A DNA stretch of 64,000 bases, from the NCBI RefSeq assembly GCF_050943655.1, contig NZ_JBMNPQ010000001.1:1-64000 (forward strand). The letters run 5' to 3'. Each line of letters opens with the position of its first letter. Position 1 is the first letter of the stretch. A program made the position numbers and the translations under genes. The notes beneath the pieces were generated by a model, which was not told where the DNA came from, did not search any database, and worked only from the letters and a program-made list of their open reading frames with translations. The DNA is from Peptoniphilus_A sp050943655 (GTDB lineage: Bacteria > Bacillota > Clostridia > Tissierellales > Peptoniphilaceae). Positions 45,501 through 53,457 of this stretch are shown here, in pieces.

Positions 45501-45971
45501 GGTGGGATTTTAAAAGGCAAGAGAACCATGATTACAAAAAATAAAAAGCTCATGGCCTTTGCAGTTTTGGAGGACTTATTTGGAGTAATTGAGCTTGTAA
45601 TCTTTCCAAATGTCTTTTCTAAATACAAGGAGCTAATTGAAGATGAGAAGGTAGTCTTTATCGACGGACATTTTTCAGCATCTGAAGTGGAAGAGCCAAA
45701 GATTTTAGTCGACGCGATTTCTGAAATTAAAATGCCAAACGAGAGAAAGTTATATTTAAGCGTTCCTTCAATGACTGGTGGAAATATTAATAAAATTAGA
45801 GAGACTCTTCATGATTTTGGGGGCAACACTCCAGTAATATTTTATGCAGAAGACGAAAAGAAGGCCTTTGGGACAGAGAGTGAATTTTGGATAGATGAAA
45901 AGTCCATGAAAGATTTAAAGGAAATACTTTTGGAATACATCGATAGTCCTGGAAAAATTATTTTAAAATAG
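42543..45971 (+). CDS. dnaE: DNA polymerase III alpha subunit DnaE
   Basis: A 1142-residue replicative-type polymerase. The PHP domain opens FVHLHLHSEYSLLDGS with ALTDHGNMYG. The palm has GPGRGSAAGSIVSY and the catalytic PDIDIDF near 394-400, then the RHTSTHAAGVVIS, GIFQFESGGM and NALFRPGPM motifs. A C-terminal OB domain is present (KVKIGGILKGKRTMITKN). The length and N-terminal PHP fit DnaE (DnaE3/1 type), which in Firmicutes usually acts beside PolC. GAGGATGA precedes the ATG. pfkA and pyk follow within a few bases, the gene order common in Firmicutes. Confidence 0.95.
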   Translation: MGEFVHLHLHSEYSLLDGSTRISELAKRVRELGMDSVALTDHGNMYGAIAFYKECLKEGVKPIMGCEIYVSEKDMNIKDKTNKRYHLILLAENNTGYKNIMKIVSEGFVRGYYYKPRVDKQVLRKYSEGVIATSACLGGEVQRKLMDRDIDGARKAALLYEEIFGKGNFFLELQDHGIPEQARVNRELVKLSNELEIGLVATNDVHYLNKDDAKSHDILLCIQTGKTVNDEYRMKFPSDEFYLKSPDEMKSLFPENLDAIKNTVEIANRCNVEIKFHDLHLPEFRVPSGFTHAEYLEKLARDGLEEKYDEITPEILDRFNYELDTIKSMGYVDYFLIVWDFINYAKKNKIEVGPGRGSAAGSIVSYGLGIIDVDPLEFDLLFERFLNPERVSMPDIDIDFCYERREEVIEYVTEKYGASHVAQIATFGTMAARNAIRDVGRAIDMSYAKVDYIAKQVPQALNITIDKALEISDSFRTIYEEEEESKFLIDMARKLEGLPRHTSTHAAGVVISKDELTEYVPLTRNDDIIATQFNMIELEELGLLKMDFLGLRTLTVIRDTLRLIKENYGKEIYFDNLDYNDKNVLDMFARAETLGIFQFESGGMRQFLKELKPDEFSDLYAANALFRPGPMKQIPKFVESKHDKSKISYLHPKLEPILKSTYGCIVYQEQVMQIVQQIGGYSLGRADIVRRAISKKKMAIMEEERRNFIYGNEEEGVCGAIANGVDEKTANAIYDLIIDFADYAFNKSHSVAYSVVAYRTAWLKYYYPKEFMAAQISTYTQDIKQVSLYIEEIKRLGIELLPPNINYSYKKFTVEDGKIRFGMKAVKNVGDHLIDTMVSAREKGGKFKNLTDFVTRINKENPQVLNKRAVESLIRCGAMDDFEGNRAQYLAIYEKTLLSSSNRVKNNIAGQFSLFETTEMKEDLPKLKDFSQKDKLDMEREVIGIYVSGHPLDPYREMIEKSSTMNTNEIFEKYRENLLGSRKVKIGGILKGKRTMITKNKKLMAFAVLEDLFGVIELVIFPNVFSKYKELIEDEKVVFIDGHFSASEVEEPKILVDAISEIKMPNERKLYLSVPSMTGGNINKIRETLHDFGGNTPVIFYAEDEKKAFGTESEFWIDEKSMKDLKEILLEYIDSPGKIILK

Positions 45972-45979
45972 GTGATATT

Positions 45980-46933
45980 ATGAGAATCGCAATTCTTACA
46001 AGTGGTGGCGATGCGCCAGGAATGAATGCTGCAATAAGGGCAGTTGTTAGAAGTGCAATTTATAAAGATATAGAAGTTTATGGAATTTATGAAGGATATG
46101 AGGGACTAATCGATGCCAAGTTTGAGAAGATGGTGGAGGCATCTGTTGCCGACATCATCCAAAGGGGCGGAACAATCCTTAGGACTTCGAGATCCGAGAG
46201 ATTTATGACTGAAGAAGGATTTCAAAAGGCACTTAACTCTCTTAAGATTTTTGAAATTGATGTTTTAATTGCCTGTGGAGGCGATGGAACTCTTCGCGGA
46301 GCAAAGAAGTTAAGTGAAGCTGGAGTAAATGTAATTGGAATTCCTTGCTCCATCGACAACGACCTTGCCTACACAGATTACACAATTGGATTTATGACGG
46401 CAGTAAAAACTGTGACTGAGGCCGTTTCAAATATAAGAGACACAACAGAATCTCACGGCAGGGCAAATGTAGTTGAAGTTATGGGCAGAAGCTGCGGAGA
46501 CATTGCACTTTATTCTGGAGTCTCCTCTGGGGCAGAGTCAATAATCATTCCAGAAAAAGAATTTAATATAAATGAAATTGCCGAGAAGGCTCTTATTGGA
46601 AAAAATAGAGGCAAGAGACATCATATAATTTTAATGGCAGAAGGTCGCGGATCGGCCTTTGACTTTGCAAAAGATTTTGAGAATCTTACGGGAATCGACA
46701 CAAAGGTCACAGTTCTTGGCTACTTGCAAAGAGGCGGAGCACCGAGCATCTTCGATAGAATTTTGGCATCAGAGATGGGATATAGGGCTGTGGAAGAAGC
46801 AGAGCACTTAAACTCATCTGCCATAGCGACAAACGATGGACACATTAGGACTATGCCTTTTGAAGAAATATATGAAATGAAGAAAGAATTCCGAGACGAC
46901 TTGTTAGAAATTTTAAAAACAGTTTCGATTTAG
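45980..46933 (+). CDS. pfkA: 6-phosphofructokinase
   Basis: A 317-residue ATP-type phosphofructokinase. LTSGGDAPGMNAAIRAVVRSA opens the protein. GGDGTLRGA carries Gly at the ATP/PPi switch position, indicating ATP as donor. The catalytic region is SIDNDLAYTDYTIGF, with SHGRANVVEVMGR for the substrate Arg. Two family-conserved substrate residues are changed: TIDND is SIDND, and GHIQRGG is GYLQRGG (His to Tyr). The enzyme probably still works, but its F6P affinity or regulation may differ. It lies eight bases behind dnaE and eight ahead of pyk. Confidence 0.93.
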   Translation: MRIAILTSGGDAPGMNAAIRAVVRSAIYKDIEVYGIYEGYEGLIDAKFEKMVEASVADIIQRGGTILRTSRSERFMTEEGFQKALNSLKIFEIDVLIACGGDGTLRGAKKLSEAGVNVIGIPCSIDNDLAYTDYTIGFMTAVKTVTEAVSNIRDTTESHGRANVVEVMGRSCGDIALYSGVSSGAESIIIPEKEFNINEIAEKALIGKNRGKRHHIILMAEGRGSAFDFAKDFENLTGIDTKVTVLGYLQRGGAPSIFDRILASEMGYRAVEEAEHLNSSAIATNDGHIRTMPFEEIYEMKKEFRDDLLEILKTVSI

Positions 46934-46941
46934 GAGGATTT

Positions 46942-48672
46942 ATGAAAAGGACAAAAATCGTTGCAACAATTGGACCTGCCAGCGAAGATGAAAATATTTT
47001 AAGAGAATTAATTTTATCGGGAGTAAATGTGTGCAGGTTAAACTTCTCTCACGGCAATCACGAAGAACACAAAAAGAGAATTGATACAATAAAAAAACTT
47101 AGAAAAGAGCTTGATATTCCCGTTGGAATAATGCTAGATACAAAGGGACCGGAAATTAGGCTTGGAGATTTTAAACACGAAGTTGATTTAAAACTTGGAG
47201 ACATCTACACGCTTACGCCAGATTCATACATTGGAGACGAAAATAAGGCAGAAATTTCATACAAAGAATTATATAAAGATGTATCTCCTGGAGATAGGAT
47301 TTTAATTGACGACGGACTAGTTGAACTTGCAGTAAAAGAAATTGTTGGAAAAGATATAGTAGCAGAAGCCAAAAATTATGGCACAATATCTGCTCACAAG
47401 GGAGTAAATGTTCCAAGTGCAAACCTAAATCTTCCGATTTTAACAGAGCGCGATGTAGACGATTTGCTCTTTGGAGTAAAAGAAGACATCGACTTTATTG
47501 CAGTCTCCTTCGTAAGAAGTGTGGACGATGTTCTTGCAATAAGAAAAGTTTTGGAAGATGCGGGAGATTACTCTACAAAAATTATTTCAAAAATTGAATC
47601 TAAAAAAGCTGTTGAAGTAATCGACGATATAATCGATGTATCCGATGGAATAATGGTTGCAAGGGGAGATTTGGGAGTAGAAATTGAAACAGAGCGCGTG
47701 CCGATGGTTCAAAAAGAAATTATAAGAAAGTGTAACGACAGAGGCAAGGCAGTTATAACTGCGACACAAATGCTCGACTCAATGATTAGAAATCCAAGGC
47801 CAACTCGTGCCGAGACAAATGACGTCGCCAACGCTGTATTAGACGGCTCCGGTGCAGTTATGTTATCAGGTGAGACTGCAAGCGGAAAATATCCAATTGA
47901 ATCTGTAAAGACAATGGGAAGAATTTTGGAATACACTGAGATGAGCATAGACCACGGCGACTTTTTCAAATTTAGAGTAGAGAATATGGAAAAGACAATG
48001 ACAAATGCCATTGGAAAGTCTGCCTGCGAAATTGCAGAAGAACTTGACGCCAGCGCAATAATTACTGCAACAACTTCAGGCAACACCTCTCGTGCAATTG
48101 CAAAATTTAGACCTCACGCACCAATAATTGCATCAACTCCTTTTGAAAAAATCAAAAACCAACTAAGCCTTGAGTGGGGTGTCACACCAATAAAAGTGGA
48201 AAATCACGAAGACACCGATGCAATTTTAGAAACATCAATTGAGTCAGCTCTAGAAAGAGATTTAATAGAACCAGGAGATACAGTAGTTTTAACTGCGGGA
48301 GTTCCAGTTGGGATAGCAGGTTCAACTAACCTCTTAAAAGTTGAGACAGTTTCAGAAATTGTGGGACGAGGAACGCCAATTGGAAGAGAAAAAGTAAAGG
48401 CAAGAGCTGTTGTAATAAAAACAGAAAAAGACTTAAACGACTTCAAAGAGGGAGACATCATAATAGCAAATTCAACAAATAAGGACATGATAAAACTTAT
48501 GGAAAAATCTTCTGGATTTGTGACAGAAGAAGCAGGCTTTACATCTCACGGAGCAATAACTGCAATTTCACTTGAAAAAACTGCAATAGTTGGCGTTGAC
48601 AATGCCTTAATTAAGATAAAAACGGGAGATTATGTGACAATTGATCCAACAGATGGCACAGTTAGGATTTAA
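46942..48672 (+). CDS. pyk: Pyruvate kinase with C-terminal PEP-utiliser domain
   Basis: A 576-residue enzyme making pyruvate and ATP from PEP. The barrel begins TKIVATIGPASEDE with NFSHGNHEEH. MLDTKGPEIR, KIESKKAVEVIDDII, ARGDLGVE and the signature AVITATQMLDSMI follow. The extra C-terminal domain (about 480-576), typical of Bacillus and clostridial enzymes, resembles the PEP-utiliser mobile domain and has GFTSHGAI, with the His retained but Gly where Ala is usual. It forms a likely operon with pfkA. AGGAGG precedes the ATG. Confidence 0.95.
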   Translation: MKRTKIVATIGPASEDENILRELILSGVNVCRLNFSHGNHEEHKKRIDTIKKLRKELDIPVGIMLDTKGPEIRLGDFKHEVDLKLGDIYTLTPDSYIGDENKAEISYKELYKDVSPGDRILIDDGLVELAVKEIVGKDIVAEAKNYGTISAHKGVNVPSANLNLPILTERDVDDLLFGVKEDIDFIAVSFVRSVDDVLAIRKVLEDAGDYSTKIISKIESKKAVEVIDDIIDVSDGIMVARGDLGVEIETERVPMVQKEIIRKCNDRGKAVITATQMLDSMIRNPRPTRAETNDVANAVLDGSGAVMLSGETASGKYPIESVKTMGRILEYTEMSIDHGDFFKFRVENMEKTMTNAIGKSACEIAEELDASAIITATTSGNTSRAIAKFRPHAPIIASTPFEKIKNQLSLEWGVTPIKVENHEDTDAILETSIESALERDLIEPGDTVVLTAGVPVGIAGSTNLLKVETVSEIVGRGTPIGREKVKARAVVIKTEKDLNDFKEGDIIIANSTNKDMIKLMEKSSGFVTEEAGFTSHGAITAISLEKTAIVGVDNALIKIKTGDYVTIDPTDGTVRI

Positions 48673-48686
48673 TTAAAGGTGATCTT

Positions 48687-49190
48687 ATGAAAAAAATACT
48701 TTTAGTAGTTGCCGTGATATTATTTTTCATCCCAATTGTCATGAATTTAAATTTGGGAAATAATGGACACGACGCAGGCGAAATGACAAAAGATTATTCA
48801 GAACAGATACAAAGAGACGCAAACCATCGTCTTTTGACGGCTATAGTAGATAATGACGGATTAAAAATTCGCGTAAATGCGCTGATAAAAATTAAAGATG
48901 TAAAATCTAAAGAAGTAGAAGAAGTAAATGACTACTATATTGAAGTAATCAATTCGCCCGTACCAATAGAATTTAAAAACCTAAGCCTTGACGTGTGGGC
49001 AGATGATCCGCAGTCAAAAGAAGTGTCCTATGCCTTTAGTGCAGATGCAAGGGCGATAGTAAAAAGATTTTCAAGTCCTCAAGTATCGAAGAGATTAGAA
49101 AGCATGGGATTTAGTGAGACAGATAAGACGAATGAAGGATATATTTACAGCAAGTATGTAGAAGGCGCTGGGAAAATGAATGTTAAGTAG
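48687..49190 (+). CDS. Small membrane-anchored protein of unknown function
   Basis: A 167-residue protein I do not recognise. An N-terminal hydrophobic segment (ILLVVAVILFFIPIVM) could be an uncleaved anchor or a signal peptide. The rest is a charged, mixed alpha/beta domain with IRVNALIKIKDV and YIEVINSPVPIEFK. It starts 14 bases after pyk (SD AAAGGTGA) and is probably co-transcribed with it. Nothing suggests an enzymatic role. Repeat array 2 begins directly after its stop codon. Confidence 0.7.
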   Translation: MKKILLVVAVILFFIPIVMNLNLGNNGHDAGEMTKDYSEQIQRDANHRLLTAIVDNDGLKIRVNALIKIKDVKSKEVEEVNDYYIEVINSPVPIEFKNLSLDVWADDPQSKEVSYAFSADARAIVKRFSSPQVSKRLESMGFSETDKTNEGYIYSKYVEGAGKMNVK

Positions 49191-49485
49191 GACTTTAATG
49201 GATTTGTAAGTTGTCGTGTTTGGGATCCCCACACTCGTCATCCTAAATGAACGAAGTGAGTTGAAGTGCTATGGTTTATCGACGTTATATGGAGAACACT
49301 TCCTCCAACGTCATCCTGAGCGAACGAAGTGAGTCGCCGTGTATCCAGAAGAGTCAAGGATCTGTAAAGGCACAGAAATGATGTGCCGTAATCTTGACGT
49401 AATCCCCACACTCGTCATCCTAAATGAACGAAGTGAGTTGAAGTGCTATGGTTTATCGACGTTATATGGAGAACACCATATCAGA

Positions 49486-49674
49486 CGTCATCCTGAGCGA
49501 AGCTGAATGCGAAGCATGAGGCGCAGTCGAAGGATCTGTAGATGGTAGGGAGCGATGTGTCGTCGTCTTAACCAAGTTGTGTCTTGGAGTAATTCCCCTT
49601 AGAGTTATCTCATCAAAACGACAAGGCTGTTTCACCTAAAGGTGCAGATCCCTCGACTAACGCTCGGGATGACG
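49486..49674. repeat. Mosaic dyad C
   Basis: Forward module CGTCATCC...GGATCTGTAG, a spacer with GCGATGTGTCGTCGTCTTAA and TTGGAGTAATTCCCC, then a reverse module GCAGATCCCTCG...GGGATGACG. The spacer is homologous to that of dyads A and B, but in the opposite orientation. Confidence 0.75.
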
Positions 49675-49863
49675 GAGTGTAGAAGTTTTCACTCATATAG
49701 GTCGTTACTGTGCCAAAGTTTACAATTTAATAGCTTAAAAAAGTTGTAATCCCATCCAATGTCATCCTGAGCGAACGAAGTGAGTCGCCGTGTATCCAGA
49801 AGAGTCAAGAATCTGAAAAGACATAGAAATGATGTGCCGTCATTTTGACGTAATCCCCACACT

Positions 49864-50050
49864 CGTCATCCTGAGCGGAGCTAAATGCGAAGCATGAGGC
49901 GCAGTCGAAGGATCTGTAGATGGTAGGGAGCGATGTGTCGTCGTCTTAACCAAGTTGCGTCTTGGAGTAATTCCCCTTAGAGTTATCTCATCAAAACGCA
50001 TAGATCGTTTCCCCAAAAGGTGCAGATCCCTCGACAAGCTCGGGATGACG
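49864..50050. repeat. Mosaic dyad D
   Basis: Almost identical to dyad C over its whole length, including GCGATGTGTCGTCGTCTTAA. Confidence 0.75.
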
Positions 50051-50136
50051 GAGTGTGAAAGCTATGGCTCATATAGGTAGTTACTGTGCCAAAGTTTACA
50101 ATTTAATAGCTTAAATAAAGTTGTAATCCTATCCAA

Positions 50137-50366
50137 CGTCATCCTGAGCGGAGCTGAATGCGAAGCATGAGGCGCAGTCGAAGGATCTGTAGGGTCGAGA
50201 TGGCGATGTGTGGTCGTCTTATTGCGAAAGTGTTTTGAAGTTTTCTCCTTTACGCTTTTTCATTAAGACGATTAGTTCTCGCTCGATGGCTTTGCAGATC
50301 TTTCACCCTTCCGGGTACACAGCGGCCCAGAAAATTTTTGTGAATTTTCTTCCGCTCAAAATGACG
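50137..50366. repeat. Mosaic dyad E (diverged)
   Basis: Same outline, but the spacer has diverged, and the reverse module carries a TTCACCCTTCCGGGTACACA insert and an AATTTTTGTGAATTTTC hairpin. Confidence 0.65.
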
Positions 50367-50674
50367 CGGGGGAGGCTTTTTCTTTAAGACAATCAAGCTG
50401 TTTTTCCAAAAGGTGCAGATCCCTCGACTAACGCTCGGGATGACGGAGTGTGAAAGCTATGACCCTAAAAAGCTTCTACTGTGCCGAAGTTTACAATTTA
50501 ATAGCTTAAAAAAGTTGTAACCCAATCCAACGTCATCTTCAATATAAAAACCCCAAACTTCCCATTAATACTGGGAAGTTTTTAAATAAAATATCTGCCA
50601 AGGCTCTGTACTCACCTTGGCAGATATTTTTGGGATTATTTAGTTAGAATTTTAAGAGAATATTATTTATAAAT

Positions 50675-51871
50675 TTATTTTGCGGCATCTATTAGTGCTT
50701 TAGAAAATTCTACAGTTGATTCTAAGAATTCTCCGTCTGGCATCCACATTGCTTTTACTTCAGGCTCAATTACTTTAAAGCCTGCCCCTTCAAGTTTTTC
50801 TCTAAGGACTTTATTGCCTTCTCCAGACCATCCGTATGATCCAAAGACTCCCGCTACTTTTCCTTTAAATTTTAATTCTTGAAGGAAGTGAAGCCAGCCT
50901 GCAACGCTTGTTATTATTGATCTTCCAACTGTAGGGGAACCTACGGCAATTGCTTTTGATTTAAATACCTCTGTCATTATGTCGTTCTTGTCTACGTCGG
51001 CAATGTTTAAGACTTTGACTTTGGTGTCTGGACTGAGTTCTCTTAAGTCCGATGCAATTTTGTGAGCAATCTTTTTTGTTGCTCCCCACATTGAGTCGTA
51101 GATTATTGTTACTTGGTCCTCTTTATATTCATCTGCCCACTCTGCGTACTTTTCTACGATTTGCATAGCGTTATCGCGCCAAATTGTTCCGTGGCTTGTT
51201 GCGATTATATCTATTTGTATATTCATCTTTTGAATTTCTTCAAGCTTTCTTGTTACAAAAGATGAGAAAGGATTTAAAATATTTGCATAATATTTCATTG
51301 CCTCTTCCCAAAGCACACATTCGTCTGCCTTGTCGTTGAAGAGCTCGTTAAGGGCATAGTGTTGACCAAAGGCGTCGTTTGAGAATAGGATGTTGTCGCC
51401 TGTTAAATATGTTGCCATGGAATCTGGCCAGTGTAGCATCATCATTTCTACAAAGACGAGCTGTTTTCCGCCTCCTATGTCCAAAGTGTCTCCAGTTTTT
51501 ACAGTTCTAAAGTCCCATTCTGGGTGATGATACTGTCCAGTCAAAGATTTCTTCGCATTGTTTGTGCAATATATTGGCGTGTTTGGAATCTCCTTCATCA
51601 GTGCTGGAAGTGATCCACTGTGATCAGGCTCGCCGTGGTTTATTACGATGTAGTCAATTTCATTTAAGTCAATTTCTTTTTTTAAGTTTTCTACAAATTC
51701 ATCTCTGTGAGGACCCCACACAGTGTCAATTAATACAGTTTTTTCTTCTTGAATTAAATAGGCATTTTGACTTGAGCCGTTGTTGATTGAATATTCTGAT
51801 CCGTGGAACTCTGTAAGTTCCCAATCAATTTTGCCGACCCAGTAAACATTATTTTTGACTAACTTTTTCAT
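50675..51871 (-). CDS. Flavodiiron protein (A-type flavoprotein, NO/O2 reductase)
   Basis: A 398-residue enzyme that reduces nitric oxide or oxygen to protect anaerobes. The N-terminal metallo-beta-lactamase-like domain carries the diiron ligands HGEPDHSG (H-x-E-x-D-H), HWPDSMATY, SNDAFGQH and ATSHGTIWR. The C-terminal flavodoxin domain starts IIYDSMWGATKKIA and ends with SYGWSGEGNK. The length is standard, with no rubredoxin extension, so electrons come from a separate rubredoxin or reductase. It is ten bases behind the Ric gene and probably shares its promoter and Crp/Fnr-type operator. Confidence 0.95.
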   Translation of the reverse strand: MKKLVKNNVYWVGKIDWELTEFHGSEYSINNGSSQNAYLIQEEKTVLIDTVWGPHRDEFVENLKKEIDLNEIDYIVINHGEPDHSGSLPALMKEIPNTPIYCTNNAKKSLTGQYHHPEWDFRTVKTGDTLDIGGGKQLVFVEMMMLHWPDSMATYLTGDNILFSNDAFGQHYALNELFNDKADECVLWEEAMKYYANILNPFSSFVTRKLEEIQKMNIQIDIIATSHGTIWRDNAMQIVEKYAEWADEYKEDQVTIIYDSMWGATKKIAHKIASDLRELSPDTKVKVLNIADVDKNDIMTEVFKSKAIAVGSPTVGRSIITSVAGWLHFLQELKFKGKVAGVFGSYGWSGEGNKVLREKLEGAGFKVIEPEVKAMWMPDGEFLESTVEFSKALIDAAK

Positions 51872-51881
51872 AATTTTCTCC

Positions 51882-52577
51882 TTATTTATTATATTTTAAA
51901 AACAATATTGAGTTCTCTTTAAATATGTGGACGAAAATGTCTTTTGTGAGAGCATCAAGCTCTTTAAAAGTTTTTTCGTAAGTTTTGCATCCATCTTCTG
52001 GTGGAGTAAAGCCGTCAGTTAGATCTATCATTTTCTTTATTATATCGCCGGCCTTTTCGTGGTCAGTTTCAAGTTCGTGAATTTTTTCTTTAATTTCAGG
52101 GCTTGGGTTTGGATTTTCAAGCATTAGTGGGAAGGTAATCTTCTCTTCTTTTACAAAATGCTCCTCTAGTTCTGTTTTTAGTGCTCCAAACAATTTGTGA
52201 AGTTCTAAAAGTTCTTCGCCGTGATGCTCAAAGTGAACTTTTAATATTTTGTTTAAGAGCTTGTCGATGTAAAAGAGCATTTCAGCTTCTTTTTCGTGAT
52301 GATTTTTTATTATCGACTCTATCATCTCTTCTACGCTTAAATTTTTAAAATCATCTAAAGAAATATCCTCGTCTACTTTTTCAGTTGTTTTTAATGAGTT
52401 AAGCTCATCTTCGATGGAATTTATAAGCTTTGCTGCGTCAATATTCTTTTCTTTTGCAACTTCTTCGACGCTCATGTATCCGTTACAGCAGTAGTCAATT
52501 CTTTTGTCATTAAAAAAGTTTATCAGTCTGTCGTCAATTTTTACGATATCTTCAATCTTTGTATTTAGAGTAATCAT
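51882..52577 (-). CDS. ric: Iron-sulfur cluster repair di-iron protein (Ric/ScdA)
   Basis: A 231-residue protein that repairs Fe-S clusters damaged by NO or oxidants. The N-terminal DUF542 domain has the two-Cys motif DYCCNG (about residues 29-34). The hemerythrin-like domain supplies the iron ligands: NHHEKEAEM, then KVHFEHHGEEL, LEEHFVKEEKITFP and a late ELETDHEKAG and VHIFKENSILF. It is followed by the flavodiiron gene. A minus-strand -10 (TATAGT or TAGTAT around 52594-52603) and SD AAAGGGGGA precede it. Confidence 0.93.
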   Translation of the reverse strand: MITLNTKIEDIVKIDDRLINFFNDKRIDYCCNGYMSVEEVAKEKNIDAAKLINSIEDELNSLKTTEKVDEDISLDDFKNLSVEEMIESIIKNHHEKEAEMLFYIDKLLNKILKVHFEHHGEELLELHKLFGALKTELEEHFVKEEKITFPLMLENPNPSPEIKEKIHELETDHEKAGDIIKKMIDLTDGFTPPEDGCKTYEKTFKELDALTKDIFVHIFKENSILFLKYNK

Positions 52578-52625
52578 TTCAAATCCCCCTTTAACTATAT
52601 ACTAAAGCTCAGGGAGATTTATTTC

Positions 52626-52641
52626 TGTGACTCTAGTCACA
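52626..52641 (-). promoter_or_regulatory. Perfect Crp/Fnr-type operator ahead of ric and the flavodiiron gene
   Basis: TGTGAC-TCTA-GTCACA, a perfect palindrome matching the TGTGA-N6-TCACA type. It is centred about 40-47 bases upstream of the probable transcription start of ric, the position of a class II activator site, and lies between the Fnr-like gene's stop and ric. Confidence 0.75.
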
Positions 52642-52643
52642 AT

Positions 52644-53330
52644 TTATATTTCTGCAAGTTCAATTAGTGCTGGCAGGTTTACTATTTTAATTTTTTTGTA
52701 AGCCAAGAGCTTGATATAGCCGTCTCTTTCGAGTTCAGAGAGTTTTCTCGATACAGTTTCTCTTGCCATATTAATTGATGATGCGATATTTTCTTGGTTT
52801 AGCTCTATTGTGTTTTTGTTTATAAGTCTCGACCTTTGGAGCAAGAAGGAAGCGACTCTCTTGTAAGGGTCTTTAATTGACATTATCTCAAGCTGTTTGT
52901 TAGTCTGGTAGAGTTTTTTACTCAAGTTTTCGATCATCTTGATGGAAAAGCTCGGGTTATTTAGGAGAACTTTTTTTATTGCGTCCTTTTCAATTTCGCA
53001 GACTCCAGTTTTTTCTATGGTAATTCCATTTGTCTCGTAAGTTTTTTCCAAAAAGATGCTGTCCTCTCCGATTGTATCTCCTTCGTTTAAGATGTTTCCA
53101 ATATATTCTTTGCCGTCTTCATCGTAGAGACTCGTTTTAATTTTTCCGTATCTTATGATGATTATTTTCTCTATCAAATCATTGGAAGTAAAAATTGTTT
53201 CGTTCTTCTCATAATCTTTATGTACGGCAGAAAGCATGAGACTATCTTTATCGTCCATTTCCAAATCTTTAAATAGTTTAATTTTATTTATGCATCCGCC
53301 CTTTGATGCGCAAGTATTACAAACTTTCAT
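52644..53330 (-). CDS. Crp/Fnr-family transcriptional regulator
   Basis: A 228-residue regulator. The N-terminus carries CNTCASKGGC (Cys 4, 7 and 13), an FNR-like arrangement that could hold an Fe-S cluster. A cyclic-nucleotide-binding-fold domain follows (NEGDTIGEDSIFL). The C-terminal winged helix is NTIELNQENIASSINMARETVSRKLSELERDG, which should recognise TGTGA-type sites. Directly downstream are Ric and the flavodiiron protein, so it probably senses NO or redox stress and controls them through the palindrome after its stop codon. Confidence 0.9.
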   Translation of the reverse strand: MKVCNTCASKGGCINKIKLFKDLEMDDKDSLMLSAVHKDYEKNETIFTSNDLIEKIIIIRYGKIKTSLYDEDGKEYIGNILNEGDTIGEDSIFLEKTYETNGITIEKTGVCEIEKDAIKKVLLNNPSFSIKMIENLSKKLYQTNKQLEIMSIKDPYKRVASFLLQRSRLINKNTIELNQENIASSINMARETVSRKLSELERDGYIKLLAYKKIKIVNLPALIELAEI

Positions 53331-53422
53331 AAGCCCTCCATCACTTTCATATTCTTATTAAATTATATTTACCCAGAACAGCAATTAAAGAAAGAATTTT
53401 AAAAAGTTATGTCTATTAAAAA

Positions 53423-53457
53423 AAGCTCTTCATCATTTTAAAAATCGAAGAGCTTTT
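53423..53457. terminator. Terminator upstream of the Fnr-like gene
   Basis: AAGCTCTTC / GAAGAGCTT stem with A/T flanks. It overlaps the end of the CmpB-type gene on the minus strand and separates it from the regulator gene. Confidence 0.75.

Larger units (their letters stand above)
49191..50580. repeat. Repeat array 2 (mosaic intergenic repeats)
   Basis: About 1.4 kb without a supported gene, made of the CGTCATCC...GGATCTG modules also seen at 26.5-28.5 kb. Repeated pieces are CCTAAATGAACGAAGTGAG (two copies, 49229 and 49415 regions), CGCCGTGTATCCAGAAGAGT (two copies, 49330 and 49785 regions), and three facing-module dyads (49486, 49864 and 50137). Each dyad is followed by GTGCCAAAGTTTACAATTT-type tails. 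The hairpin repeat of array 1 is absent. The last 60 bases before the flavoprotein gene include a GGGAAGTTT-type hairpin. Confidence 0.85.

Noticed and set aside
49840..50037. Open frame on the minus strand in repeat array 2
   Set aside because: Product of the repeat modules, with no SD and no known domain.
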